A stretch of DNA of 64,000 nt from Cunninghamia lanceolata (Eukaryota > Streptophyta > Pinopsida > Cupressales > Cupressaceae), in contig BSBN01000888.1 in NCBI GenBank assembly GCA_027924645.1, forward strand, positions 18,116,501-18,180,500, written 5' to 3'. The position numbers and the translations under genes are program-made. This document shows positions 34,718 to 45,526 of the stretch, piece by piece. Under the pieces are notes generated by a model. That model searched no databases. It was not told the origin of the DNA and saw only the letters and a list, made by a program, of their open reading frames with translations. Numbering within the stretch: the first letter of the stretch is position 1; the number at the start of each line of letters is the position of its first letter.

Positions 34718-35553
34718 GGGCTACCATTTCCACTTTTTGTAAGAGAGATTTTGATGCCAAATTGTTGACTCTGTGCCATTTGAATTAATACAAAGCAAGT
34801 TTCTGCAGCATTTCTAAGAATTTACATCTTGTTTCAATTCATTGTGGTTTTCATGGTTTGCTTCTTGCTCTCCCATAGTTAGATTAGTTGTGCTTTTATA
34901 ATGTTAATGGTTATTGCAGTATTTGATGAATGTTCCAAGTCCATACTTTTAGTTATTTGCTGATGGTAAATAACTGTGTAAAGTTAGCCTGGGCTTATTA
35001 TTTGTGCTAAAGTTCAACTTCATTTTATGAGTTAAGTTGCGCCATTTATTGGGTATTTAACGAATAAATGTGGTTTGAAAATCTTTCGACTTCCATTGAA
35101 GATAGCACTGTTTTCTGCAGCACTGTAACACTCATTTCGGTTTGGTAACTCAGAAGACTGGTTTGAAGTCTGGAATATTTGTCTACTAAAGATAACCCTT
35201 GCATTGTGAATGTCACTTAGGATTCCTTCTAAACCCTTAATCTTTTGCATTTTCTTTAAAATCACTGTTTAGTTGTTAGAGTACAAAGTTTCAGCAGCAT
35301 CTCACTTTGTATATCAGCTGAAAATCATAGTAGGGTTTATGTGTATTTGTTGTCTCGGCCTTGAAGATTTGCAGACTGCATGTAAGACCCCTTGTAGGTA
35401 CAGCTAGAACATAACCATTGAGAAATTCCAAGCAAGCTAAGACCTAGCTGTATTATCCTTGGAGTAGTCTTACCTAGGGTAAGATACTTTTCAAGAGAGG
35501 TGTGAAACCAGCAATCACACCTGCGTTGCTGCGTGCTAAAACCACCATCAACA

Positions 35554-36762
35554 GAATTCTCGAAGGAGATTAAGCAGAATTGTAGTTGAAGCTCTTTGTT
35601 TGATTTTGAGATGGTTATCCATCTGATGATTAAGACGACTATTAATCTTTCTTAATTTGTTTGTTAAAACAAATATTGTTGTTCGATTATCAACCATCAC
35701 AACCATTGTAACTGGTCTGAAGCTTGTATGCCTCTCTTTATTAGAGATGACCAAGACCAGAAAGGGGGAGATGATTAGATGAGAGATAAGAGATAGGAGA
35801 GAGAATAGGAAGAAACATTATAGATTAGATTTGAACTGCATTGCTAGTTCATTTTTAATATATTTTATCTCTGGTAGACCATGTGCAAGCTTTCTCTAAT
35901 GGAATCAAGTCTATAAGCATGAAGAAGTGACTGCAAATTTTGGTATCAACCATCTGTTAAATTCATTCAATTATATGACTGTCTCCTTTCAAAGTTTTCT
36001 TTGTTATTCAATTTGAGTTATCAAGTATATCTTCAAGTTGTCTATACACATTTGTTGTTATAGTGTGATGAGATTAATTGGTTTCTACTTCCAGAATTAA
36101 ATCCTTTAAATCTATCATAGTAACTGTGAAGGCATTGTCATGGATCTGTAAGAATAGTCATATAATTAGGGTTTGTATTCTGTCTCCAGTTTTTGATAAA
36201 TCTGTTACAATTGTAGTATTATTCTAATAGGTTCCTTCAAGCAAGGATTAAATCCTTTTAGATGAATGCAGGTAATTTTATTTTGTCAATTGTATATATA
36301 AGTATGGAATATTAATTACTTCCTTGCAGGGTTGTACAAGTTACATACCTATTCTTTCATGCTAGGTAGTTTGAGTTTTTACCAAACAAACAGTCATTTG
36401 TTTCATAATCATACTGACTCTATATTCAATAGGGCACTGGTCTAATATTTTCATTATTACTTATCCAATTTCATTTTAGATTTACTTAGTTAGATTGCAT
36501 TATTGTTTTAGCATTACAATTTAGATTATTCTTAGAATTAACTTGCTGTCTTTTTTTCTATTTTATAACTTGTGCCATTATAAATAGCTAGATTGATTCT
36601 AATCGTTATCTTCTTTATTAATTAGAGGTTTACCCGCCTAGGTCTGGTAGAGCCTGAAGTGAAGGGGGTTTAGCCATATCTACCTCGTGTCAGTTAGCCA
36701 AAAATGTCAAGAGGGCCTGGCACCCTCTTAGGGATAACAACCTACATTTTTGAGACCTAACA
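35554..36762 (+). repeat. 3' LTR of element A, second part
   Basis: Resumes A's LTR after B with GAATTCTCGAAGGAG (GAATT is B's right target duplication, 35554-35558) and runs to GACCTAACA. It matches 4588-5788 of the 5' LTR with a few percent differences. Confidence 0.9.
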
Positions 36763-36880
36763 CAATGTAGTCTTGGAAGATATACAGGGATGATGAAATA
36801 GTAGTACTTAAAATGAATCATACATGGGGCCTCATGCCATTAGTTAAAGGGGTAAGTGTAAAGAGTTGTGCGACCAAAAA
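36763..36880 (+). pseudogene. Ty1/copia polyprotein remnant, right part
   Basis: The first five bases, CAATG, are A's target duplication. Translation continues SWKIYRDDEIVVLKMNHTWG and LMPLVKG, the start of copia reverse transcriptase (usual form NxTWxLVPLPxG), in the order expected from 2688-3216. Recognisable similarity stops by about 36880. Confidence 0.75.
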
Positions 36881-37344
36881 GTTGCCATATGACTTTTTGG
36901 TCCAATGTGAGTGTGTTATAATGCACTCATGTTTTGACCTGTCAAAAGGAAAAAAAAATTAGAAGAGGTCATAGCTCATTTCATCCTTTGACAAGAAAAA
37001 AAATAGGTTTTAGAGTGTGAGCACATTAGAAGAAGGATTCAAGCAATTTCTAAGTGGAATAGGCATTTTCACTATGCCACCTCACCAATCTCACTCCTAA
37101 GGATGTCATCAATGAAGTGTAGAGAGTGAAGCAGCTGAACAAGGTAGAGTTTGATTGATTTTTGTGAATTTGAAAAGAAATTTTTAGTTCTACAATGTTT
37201 GATTGGGTTTTTATGTTGAATTTATAGTCAATGAGGAACACTAATCCAATAGAGGAGGCTCAAAACAACCCCCAAAAACCTCAAAATCCCCACCTTCACA
37301 TCCTCACCAATAAAGAGGTACACAATAAAAATATTTAGGGAAAA
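36881..37344. other. Intergenic, nothing recognised
   Basis: AT-rich sequence with A-runs and no supported coding feature. It may include eroded copia sequence. Confidence 0.4.
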
Positions 37345-37905
37345 TTGAAGAAAAAACATCTTGAAACCCTAATTGAAACATTAAATAGTCCAAGTGCAAG
37401 CACCAATCATAGGAGAGCCCTTTCCAAGTCATTAGAGGTGACTATTTCTCACATTGAATTAGTGAGAAACCAAATCACTGAATGGAATGACTATAGGGAG
37501 AGGAGTCGACAATACTGTGCTAACAAATTGTCCTAGAAATAAGTAAAGGACAAAAAAATTACAAAATCTGCATTATGTTCACAATTTATCAATCCTAAAA
37601 CTAGCTAAACACTAGAAGAGACTTGCAAACACTTCCCTATTCATTGGTGTGTGAACAAAGATATATGCAGAAACATTTGTGATACATGCTACATGGTCTT
37701 TGATAAGTGTCCATATAATAACAATGAGGTTCCACAATATTTCTTGAGGAAACTCTATTGTGAGTTCGTCCTCAAGGAGATTCCTAATTACTTCAACATT
37801 CAAGAGTTCCAGGGCAAAGGTGGTGATTCTGCCCAAGATAGAGAGGGGGCACATCGAGATCAAAACTGCATACCTAGACCTTTCATTAGGCTAGCACATG
37901 CCTAA
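37345..37905 (+). pseudogene. Unrecognised coding-like remnant, two frames
   Basis: Frame one (37345-37536) translates to a charged, helix-like peptide containing ALSKSLEVTISHIELVRNQI. Frame two (37651-37905, read from slightly upstream) contains KDICRNICDTCYMVFDKCPY and LRKLYCEFVLKEIPNYFNIQ, with six Cys in a short span. The composition is more gene-like than the surroundings, and both lie on the plus strand. I do not recognise the family. They could be exons or a decayed single gene, or chance. Confidence 0.25.
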
Positions 37906-39354
37906 CTCCCTTTGACATTGAAAGAGAGTGCTGAGGTGGAGATACTACATTCATTGAGTTCTCTCACCTAGTCTCTAGCATAATATGATGATGATCTCAT
38001 GCAGGCCGATGAGGTTGAGAGTAGCAGGCACCATTTGTCCCCACATATTTGAAGTTCATGTCAGAACTTGTGCGATTATGGGATGTTGGACTCTTTGTAG
38101 GATGCTGCAATGTAGGGGTAGTAGCCAGTAATGGACACATCCATATTTGATGAGATTTTTCTCATAGATGACCTCTTACAACATACATTGTGTATATTTT
38201 CTCCCAGGTAATTTTTTACAAGGTTCATCCTGATTTAATATATTTGTATATGTAATTTATAACTAAATTTATATGACTATCTATATTATAAGTCAAAATT
38301 AATGTATGTAATTGTCTAAAATATGAAATTCTAAGGTCAGAGTCTTCATCTTGTATCTGTTAGTTGTCCAATGTAGGGTTACGATAGGAGGTCGAGTGAG
38401 AAGGTATGTAATTTATCACATGATCGTAAATATAGTACATATATCAATGGTAATCCTATTTAGTGACAATTTGATAATCCACAGGGAGCTTCACCAACAC
38501 CTCCATATTTTCCTTGGTCCCCTGGATGTAGAACCACTTTCACGAAGGTAAATTTAACCATTTGTAATCATTATGCATTTAAATAATGTTATGTATCTAT
38601 TTTGGTCAAAATAACCTTGATCTCTATTTTGAGACATTGAATATGGAGACTCCTCATCTTCATCACTCAATGGAGGTGGGCATTGCTATAGCTATGTTGT
38701 CTACAAATCCTTTAACTAAGGTATGAGCTAGTAACATATAAATGTCATTTTGTATTTCTTGTTTTATCTCATGTCATTTGATGTACATAAATGATAGTTA
38801 TGTTTAGTAAATTTTTCTTCTTCTTGATGCTTCTCACAGGAGGTCACAACTCCAACCTATCTAGCTATGGACATAAAGAGAGAAAAATGATATAGAGGGA
38901 TCATCAGCTAGCAGTAAGTGATTGATTACATATGGGATGCTATATATTTCATGTTTTCTATATTAATGTGCATATTATTTGATTGTATTAAGAAGTGGAG
39001 CTGCAAAAATCTTTGTTGAGGATGTCTAGTCAATGGGAGAGAGAGAGAGAGAGTATGAATCACTGATTGACTCTCCATCTTGATGGCCAAGCAAGGGTCA
39101 CTAATTATTTGATAGCAATTCATAGGAAAATAGATTTTGTGACCTTTTTTTGTATGCCTAGATGGATTTGTACAAATACTTTTGTATGTTAGCGATGTAT
39201 ATCTTTGTATATGCCTATATGGATTTGTTTGTACATGCCTAGATGGATTTATCTATAGACTAGATGTTATGTTGATGACATTATCTATATGACAGTTTAC
39301 ATTAAATATATAATATGGTGATCAATTATTGTTACAAGAATTTTGCTTTACATG
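37906..39354. other. Intergenic, nothing recognised apart from a GA repeat
   Basis: AT-rich with a (GA)n run at about 39037-39053. No protein motif was found on either strand. Confidence 0.45.
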
Positions 39355-39600
39355 TTTAAATTGCATTTTCTTGAAAGTTTATAAATCCTTTTCAAAAATC
39401 CATTTTGTACATATCTTGCAATCATTGCATTTCATGAGATTGTGGATTTATTAAAAAATGGATTTACACCCACGAATTGCACTTTCTTGAGAGTTTTTGA
39501 AGCCTTTTTAAAAAAATCCATTTTGTGCATATATCTTGCAATCATTGCATTCAAAGAGACATTATTTATTTGAGGTGTCATTTCAAATAGTTCACCTTTC
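39355..39600 (-). pseudogene. PPR-repeat fragment, downstream part
   Basis: Minus-strand translation gives LNAMIARYMHKMDFFKKASK and related sequence, a decayed form of the PPR motif NVVSWNAMIARYAQNG. Two shortened units are present (Met-Ile-Ala codons near 39418 and 39538). At 39594-39600 the sequence switches to copia gag through the shared bases ACCTTTC. PPR proteins bind organellar RNA; this piece is a pseudogene. Confidence 0.75.
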
Positions 39601-39713
39601 CAGAGCAAGAAGTTGGTTGCATCGAACTTCGGACTATCCTTCTTGTATGACGACATCTTGAATCTCCTCAAGTGGTTAAGCTCCTTTCAGAGGAACTTAG
39701 CTTTGATACCAAT
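39594..39713 (-). pseudogene. Truncated copia gag start and primer-binding site beyond C1's left LTR
   Basis: On the minus strand, leaving the LTR at 39714, there is a primer-binding site (TGGTATCAAAGC, 39700-39711, one change from the initiator-Met type). The leader follows, then MSSYKKDSPKFDATNFLLWK, which is the gag start also seen at 45469. It breaks after about 25 residues into PPR sequence in frame. So C1's left LTR also served as the 5' LTR of a second, truncated copy. Confidence 0.85.
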
Positions 39714-40989
39714 TGTTAGATCTAGGGCACACAACTGAGAGGGGGGGTGAATTAGTTGTAAAAAAACTTGCTTCTACTTCAAGCACTTGTTTCTTCTTTG
39801 TTAATTAACAGTATATCAATTAACCATTCATGAAAGCAGAAAGCATAAACACCGGAGTAGATAAATATCAACACATTGGACACCAAGATTTTTGACGTGG
39901 AAAACCTGGTTAAGGGAAAAACCACGGGGTGATTAACCCAAGGATTATTCTCTATTAGAAGAATAAGAAAAATGAATGGCACATGCCAATTAGGGCTTAC
40001 TGCCCGAGCACACTGCCTACAAAGAGACACATTATCTATAAGATCATAAGGATCACAACCTTGAACTAGAGAATGACATGTTCACCATGTCTGGATCAGT
40101 TCCATTTAAGCCTGAGTCACACCTGCTCTACCTTTTTCTCTTTCACTATACCACACTCATCTGCTCCACAACACACTCTTTGAAATGGACTCACAAACCT
40201 TTATTTATACAAGACATCAACTTAGGAACAATCATCTAAGTTGGCAATCAATCATAAGAACATTCACAAGATGAATAACAGATCTGGTCAGCCACCACAA
40301 GAACATTCGCAGGATGAGCAACTCATCCGGTCGACTAGTCTGAAGAAGAACTTTATCTGGAAGAATATCTTCAATTCCCAGCTCTACCACCAATGTGGAC
40401 CAACAACACAACCTTAACATGATCCAAGAACCTTCACAGGCCTGCCTGAATGACCAGGTACATCTGCACTTCCTCTATTCACTGGAATCTCTTCTCTTCC
40501 TCATCTGAAACTTTAAGGACACAGTCTATCGCCACTGTCATACAGCAAGAGGTGCTTCCAGACCTCCAAACCATGAACAAATCAAGATGACACATCACAA
40601 GGACATCCCAAACACTCTGTCCAATCCACAGAATAGGACAATGCACTTCTAAATCTCACCGGACCTTTTTGTGGCACTCTATCACTCCAGAGCATCTCCT
40701 GAAACTAGTTCTGCCTGATCGATCACAACTTCTTGACATCTTCATGTGGACCTCTGAAATCTTAACTGGATCATCTCAAGACTCATATCTACAAACCCTT
40801 TAATCTGCATCCTCTGAATCTCAACCTATTGAGTACTTTTGCCTTCTTCTCATCACTGTTCTTCACCAATCCTGATTGAGACTAATTTTCTCAATATCCT
40901 CAGCACACAGCTCATCCAATCCTTCTTGTCAATGCAATATGAGTATGTTGACATCAATGACAACACTGGTTCACCTCATACTTGCAACA
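39714..40989 (-). repeat. 3' LTR of C1, shared with a truncated second copy (1276 bp)
   Basis: A direct copy of 45527-46791. Next to it on the right is C1's polypurine tract; on the left is another primer-binding site. Confidence 0.9.
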
Positions 40990-41001
40990 ATCTCCCCCTT
41001 T
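40990..41001 (-). other. Polypurine tract of C1
   Basis: The minus strand reads AAAGGGGGAGAT directly before the LTR. It primes plus-strand DNA synthesis in LTR elements. Confidence 0.8.
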
Positions 41002-41312
41002 GTCATTGATGGCAACATATGATGTGAAAAACCATCAAAACAAGAACTTCTCCTTTCTGTCACAGCTCCCCCTATCAACAACAACTCTTCACATGTCTTC
41101 TCTTCCTTTAATGCTCCCCCTTTGATCATCAACCACTTGTTTTTCACATGTCTTCTCTCCTCCTTTGACATCAATGACAAAGGGCTCATAGTTGCAATTC
41201 TAACACATCAAAATCATACCAGCTACTCCCCCTTAGTAGTAGCTCCCCATCATCAATTTGGATCACAAGATATGACTGTGATATCCACTGGATTGATGCA
41301 CATCAGTGCATC

Positions 41313-42870
41313 CTAGTTCATCTCCGGAGGGGCCATGACCCCTAACTTCTCCCTGAGATACACAAAAGAGTCCTTGGGAAGAGGTTTAGTAAAGATATCT
41401 GCAATCTGATCCTTGGAGGATACATACTCCAATCTGACTTCATCCTTGTTCACTTGTTCTCTCAAAAAGTGAAACTTGATAGCTATGTGCTTGGTCTTAG
41501 AATGCAACACCAGATTCTTAGAAATATTTATTGCACTTGAATTATCACAGAAAATTGTGATAGGCTCCTCATATTCTACTTTAATGTCTCTTAACATCTG
41601 CTTCATCCATAAGATCTAAGTGCAACTGCCTACTGCTGCAATGTATTTTGCTTTAGTTGTAGACAGAGATATTGCCTCTTGTTTCTTGCTTAGCCAAGAA
41701 ACCAACCTTTTTCCTAGAAAGAATGCTCCTCCACTTGTACTCTTCCAGTCATCCACATCTCCTGCCTAATCTGCATCTGTATATGCATGAAGAGAGAAAT
41801 CATGATCTCTAGGGTACCATAGACCATACTCAACTGTCCCTTTCAAGTACCTAAAAATTATTTTGATTGCCATGACATGAGATTCTCTGGGATTAGCCTA
41901 AAATCTTGCCACAAGACCAACAGCCTGCATTATATCTAGTCTAGCCTGAGTGACATACAATAGTCCTCCAATCATTGATCTATACTTGGTCTGATCTATT
42001 TTAGGAGAGTCATCATCTTTGCTCAACTTACATCCAGTTGCAATAGGAGTGTTCATTGGCTTTGAATCTTCCATTCTGAATTTCTTCAACAATTCTTTTG
42101 CATATTTGGTCTGAGAGATAAAGATGCCTTTCTTTGTCTGAGTAATTTGTAGACCCAAGAAGAAATTCATTTCACCAAGCATTAACATTTCAAACTCACT
42201 TTTCATTTGATTTGCAAAAGTTTTACACATATTGTCTTTTCCTCTAAACATGATATCATCAACAAATACTTCAACAATCAAGATGTTTTCCTTATCTATT
42301 TGGAAATATAGATTACTATCAGCAGTACCTTTGTTGAAACCAATCTGCATAAGATGCTTATCCAACCTTTCATACCATGCTCTTGGGCCTTGCTTCAAAC
42401 CATATAGTGCTTTCTTCAACTTGTAGACCATGTCATCATGATTAGACAATTGAAATCCATTGGTTGTTCAATGTAAACCTCTTCTTCCAAATCACCATTT
42501 AGGAAGGAAGACTTGACATCCATCTGATATACCTTGAAGTCTTTGAAGGCAGCAAATGTAAGAAATAATTTGACTGCTTCAATTCTTGCCACCGGAGCAA
42601 AAGTTTCATCAAAATCAATACCTTCTATTTAAGAGTAGCCTTTGCAGAGCAATCTAGCTTTGTTTCTGATTACTTCACCAACTTCATTTAGTTTGTTCCG
42701 GAAGACCCATTTGGTTCCAATCACATTCTTGTTTCTAGGTCTGGGAACAAGATCCCAAGTATGATTTTTCTCAATTTACATCAATTCTTCCTCCATTGCT
42801 TTGGTCCAATTTTTATCATTGCAAGCTTCATTAATTGTCTTAGGTTCAATCTTTGAAATCAGACAAAATT
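41313..42870 (-). pseudogene. Reverse transcriptase and RNase H of C1
   Basis: Minus-strand motifs in order: [83 protein letters not shown] (RT active site, DD intact) and MNFFLGLQITQTKKG. RNase H follows with YTDADWAGD, then KHIAIKFHFLREQV and DQIADIFTKPLP. A 1-bp loss near 42458, compared with C2, shifts the frame just after EEVYIEQP; several TAG stops add to it. The family is Ty1/copia by the domain order with integrase before RT. Confidence 0.9.
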
Positions 42871-42901
42871 CACTTGAATCTTGAGCAATTTTCCTCCTTG
42901 T

Positions 42902-44404
42902 TTATACCCCTTTGCTTTTGTCACCTATGATCTGATCTTCAAAATGATTTAGAGTTACATACCTTGGAACTTTGGGAGTTTCTTGCACTATTATTCCTTG
43001 ATCAGGCTCATTCAGACAAACTTCTTCTTCCTGATTTACCGGATCAGTTTGGATCTGAATTTCAAAGGAGGATTGAGCTCTTTGCACCAGAGAGTCATTC
43101 TGATCATCTTCATCATATTCATAAAACCTTGAGGACTTCTCAATTCCTCCATCAACCTTCACATTTGTACTTTCTATCATCTTTCTCAATCTCTTATTGT
43201 AACACTGGTATGCTTTGCTTTGAGTGAAGTAGCCAAAGAAAATTCCTTCATCACTTCTAGCATCAAACTTTCCTAGATCTTCATCTCTTTTGATATAACA
43301 CTTGCTACCAAATACTCTGAAATATCTCACAGTAGGAGTTACACCAAACCAAAGTTCATAAGGAGTCTTACCGGTATTGCTTCTAATTTGAACTCGATTA
43401 AGAGTGTAGACTGCAGTGCTGACAGCTTCTCTCCAAAACATCTGGGGAACATTTGCTTCCATTATCATTGTCCTAGATGCTTCCTGGATGGTCTGGTTCT
43501 TTCTCTCAACTACTCCACTCTACTGTGGAGTCCTAGGAGTAGACAACTATCTCTTTATACCATGCTTCTCACAAAAGTCTATGAATTCATCGAATGTGAA
43601 TTCTCCACCTCTATCAGACCTCAGACATTTCAGTTTCAAACCGGTTTGATTCTCTACCATGGCTTTGAAGATTTTGAACTTCTCAAGGGCTTTTGATTTC
43701 TCTTTTAGGAAGGTGACCCACATCATCCAGGAATGATCATCAATTAGTAACATGAAATATCTATCACCTTGCATACTCTTGATTCTTGGCATACAACATA
43801 GATCAGTATGGACTAATTCCAGTAATTCAATAGTGGACTGATCCTTGCTTTTGAAAGAGACTCTACTCTATTTGCCTAGCTGACATTCTTTGCACAAATT
43901 ATTTGTAGGTTTCACCAATTTAGGAAAATCTCTTATAGCTTGAGTATTGCTTATCTTGATGATGTTATCAAAATTCACATGACACATCCTTCTATGCCAT
44001 AACGAACTCTGATCAACTTGAATAAATAGACAACTTTTATTAGAACCAACTAGATGGAAGATATTACCTTTTGTTTGAGTACCGGATGCAATTTCAGTTC
44101 CGGAGCTTGCAAAGATCCTGCATCTTCCATTCTTGAACCGAAGATCATAGCCTTTGTCCACCAACTGACCAACATTGAGAAGATTGTGCTTCAATCCTTT
44201 GACATATAGTACATTACCAGTTTTGCTCTTTCCATCAAAAGAAATAGTTCCCCTACCTCTGATTCTACTAGCAGAATTATCACCAAACTTTACCATTCCT
44301 CCTTCATACCTTTCCAAATCTAAGAACTTGTTCTTGTCACCAGTCATATGGTGAGAGCATCCATGGTCAATAACCCAATCATCCTTTTCTTCAACTTGGG
44401 TAGC
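42902..44404 (-). pseudogene. Protease and integrase of C1
   Basis: The minus-strand frame contains DDWVIDHGCSHHMTGDKNKF, the copia protease site with His replacing the usual Ser/Thr of D-[ST]-G. GAG-pre-integrase and zinc-domain sequence follows (LWHRRMCHVNFDNI, CKECQLGK). Then come the integrase core HTDLC, MLLIDDHSWMMWVTFLKEKS, CLRSDRGGEF and GVVERKN, and the C-terminal FRVFGSKCYIKRDEDLGKFD. Stops lie near 43545, 43866 and 44402. Confidence 0.88.
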
Positions 44405-45469
44405 CTAAGCTCTTTCTACAACCTTATGATTGACAGATTCAGAGGATGTTGAATCTCCTTCCTTGATGGCAATAAACACCCATTCATTTCTAGATTTGCT
44501 TCCTATTTCTAATTCATCATCTGTTACTCCTTCATTATCATCTTCTTCATGAACGTAATAGCAGTTCATTTGAAACCTTTGTCTATTAGCATTTGACCTT
44601 GCAGATCTTTCCAAACATCTTGAAGCAAAATGACCAATATTATTGCAATTGAAGCACTTAAAGGGTTGTTTTCCTTCATACTTACCGGATTCTCTTGGTA
44701 GTCTCTTTGCAATGAGGGCTTCAAGTTGAGCTGTTTCTGCTTCTTCTTCTATGTCTTTCCTTGCTTGATCATACCATGATAGCTTCCTTGAAGAGTTCTC
44801 TCCCGGATCAAATCTTTGTTTGCCTTTCATATAGGCATTGGCTTTGAATGCAGATATAGTCTTGGGGTGATCATCTCCAAACTAAGTCATTTCAAATGTA
44901 ACCAGTTTGCCAACCAATTTCTCTCTTGTGACAATTGTATGGGCTCTAAATTCATCAATGGTAGCAACCTTGATTTTGTAGGTAGCAGGAAGGGATCTAA
45001 GAATTTTGCAAACAATTTCATTTTCATCCAGAACTCCACCAGCATTCCTGATTCCATACACTAGCTCATTCACTCTTGGCATAAAGGTAGTGAGATTTTC
45101 ATCATCTCTCATCTTCAATCTTTCAAATTTCCCTTTCAAACTTTGCAACCTTGCATGCTTGACAAACTCATCTCTTTCATGCAGAAGTTCCAGTTTAACC
45201 CAGATCTCATATACAGTTGGTAGGTCAATAACATTTGAGAGATCTGAATCATTCAATGCACTTAGAAGAGATTCTTTGGTCTGCAAATTGTTTTCAGCAT
45301 CTGTGATTTCATTCAGAGTTGTTGGACCACCCTATGGAGGAATATATGCCTTTAGGACCATGGTCAAGTAAGCTTTTCCCATACACTCCAAGTGACATCT
45401 CATGTGACCTTTCCAGAGTGAGAAGTTGGTTCCATCAAACTTCAGACTATCCTTCTTGTATGATGACAT
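44405..45469 (-). pseudogene. gag of C1
   Basis: It starts at ATG 45469 (MSSYKKDSLKFDGTNFSLWK), chosen because the same start lies behind the second primer-binding site at 39.7 kb. It shows the copia gag core (LQSLKGKFERLKMRDDENLT, ILRSLPATYKIKV) and a CCHC zinc knuckle, CFNCNNIGHFASRC, near 44625-44665. A stop near 44883 and other lesions break it. It packages RNA in particles. Confidence 0.88.
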
Positions 45470-45512
45470 CCTGGATCTCCTCAAGCGGTTAAGCTCCTTT
45501 CAGAGGAACTTA

Positions 45513-45524
45513 GCTCTGATACCA
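45513..45524 (-). other. Primer-binding site of C1
   Basis: Minus strand TGGTATCAGAGC, two bases after the LTR end. It is the standard complement of plant initiator tRNA-Met. Confidence 0.9.
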
Positions 45525-45526
45525 AT

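Larger units (their letters stand above)
14234..35553 (+). mobile_element. Ty3/gypsy (Tat-like) retrotransposon B with giant LTRs carrying an ORF
   Basis: A 21.3-kb element beginning TGTTGTGCC and ending CATCAACA, flanked by GAATC and GAATT (5-bp target duplication, one difference). LTRs are 6938 and 6954 bp; the 16-bp difference is exactly one 12-bp and one 4-bp indel. Ten differences, all transitions, separate the LTRs over the last 1.13 kb. The internal region encodes gag-protease-aRNH-RT-RNaseH-integrase in one frame, 21385-27573, with four TAG codons and no frameshift. U3 holds a further ORF of about 1255 codons. It is younger than A, in whose 3' LTR it sits. Confidence 0.93.
28600..35553 (+). 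repeat. 3' LTR of element B (6954 bp)
   Basis: A direct copy of 14234-21171. It keeps the 12 bp (about 30280-30291) and 4 bp (about 32857-32860) missing in the 5' copy. TATATAAA is at 34710-34717. The genomic RNA, starting near the 5' LTR TATA and ending in this LTR, would include U3 and its ORF downstream of pol. Confidence 0.93.
3217..36762 (+). mobile_element. Ty3/gypsy (Tat-like) retrotransposon A, interrupted by element B
   Basis: Both LTRs begin TGTTGGGAC and end CCTAACA. The element is flanked by CGATG (3212-3216) and CAATG (36763-36767), a 5-bp target duplication with one difference. Internal order is gag, protease, archaeal-type RNase H, reverse transcriptase, degenerate RNase H, integrase, all plus strand. 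The 3' LTR is split at 14233 by element B. LTR copies differ at 13 of 420 positions compared by eye (4981-5400 against the matching part near 35949-36368). Coding sequence carries many stops and at least one frameshift. Own length without B is about 12.2 kb. Confidence 0.9.

Noticed and set aside
14234..35553. Element B oriented on the minus strand, because the right inner edge looks like a minus-strand primer-binding site
   Set aside because: Gag-pol, the TATA box, the polyadenylation signal and the left primer-binding-like sequence are all plus strand, and the left inner edge gives no minus-strand polypurine tract.
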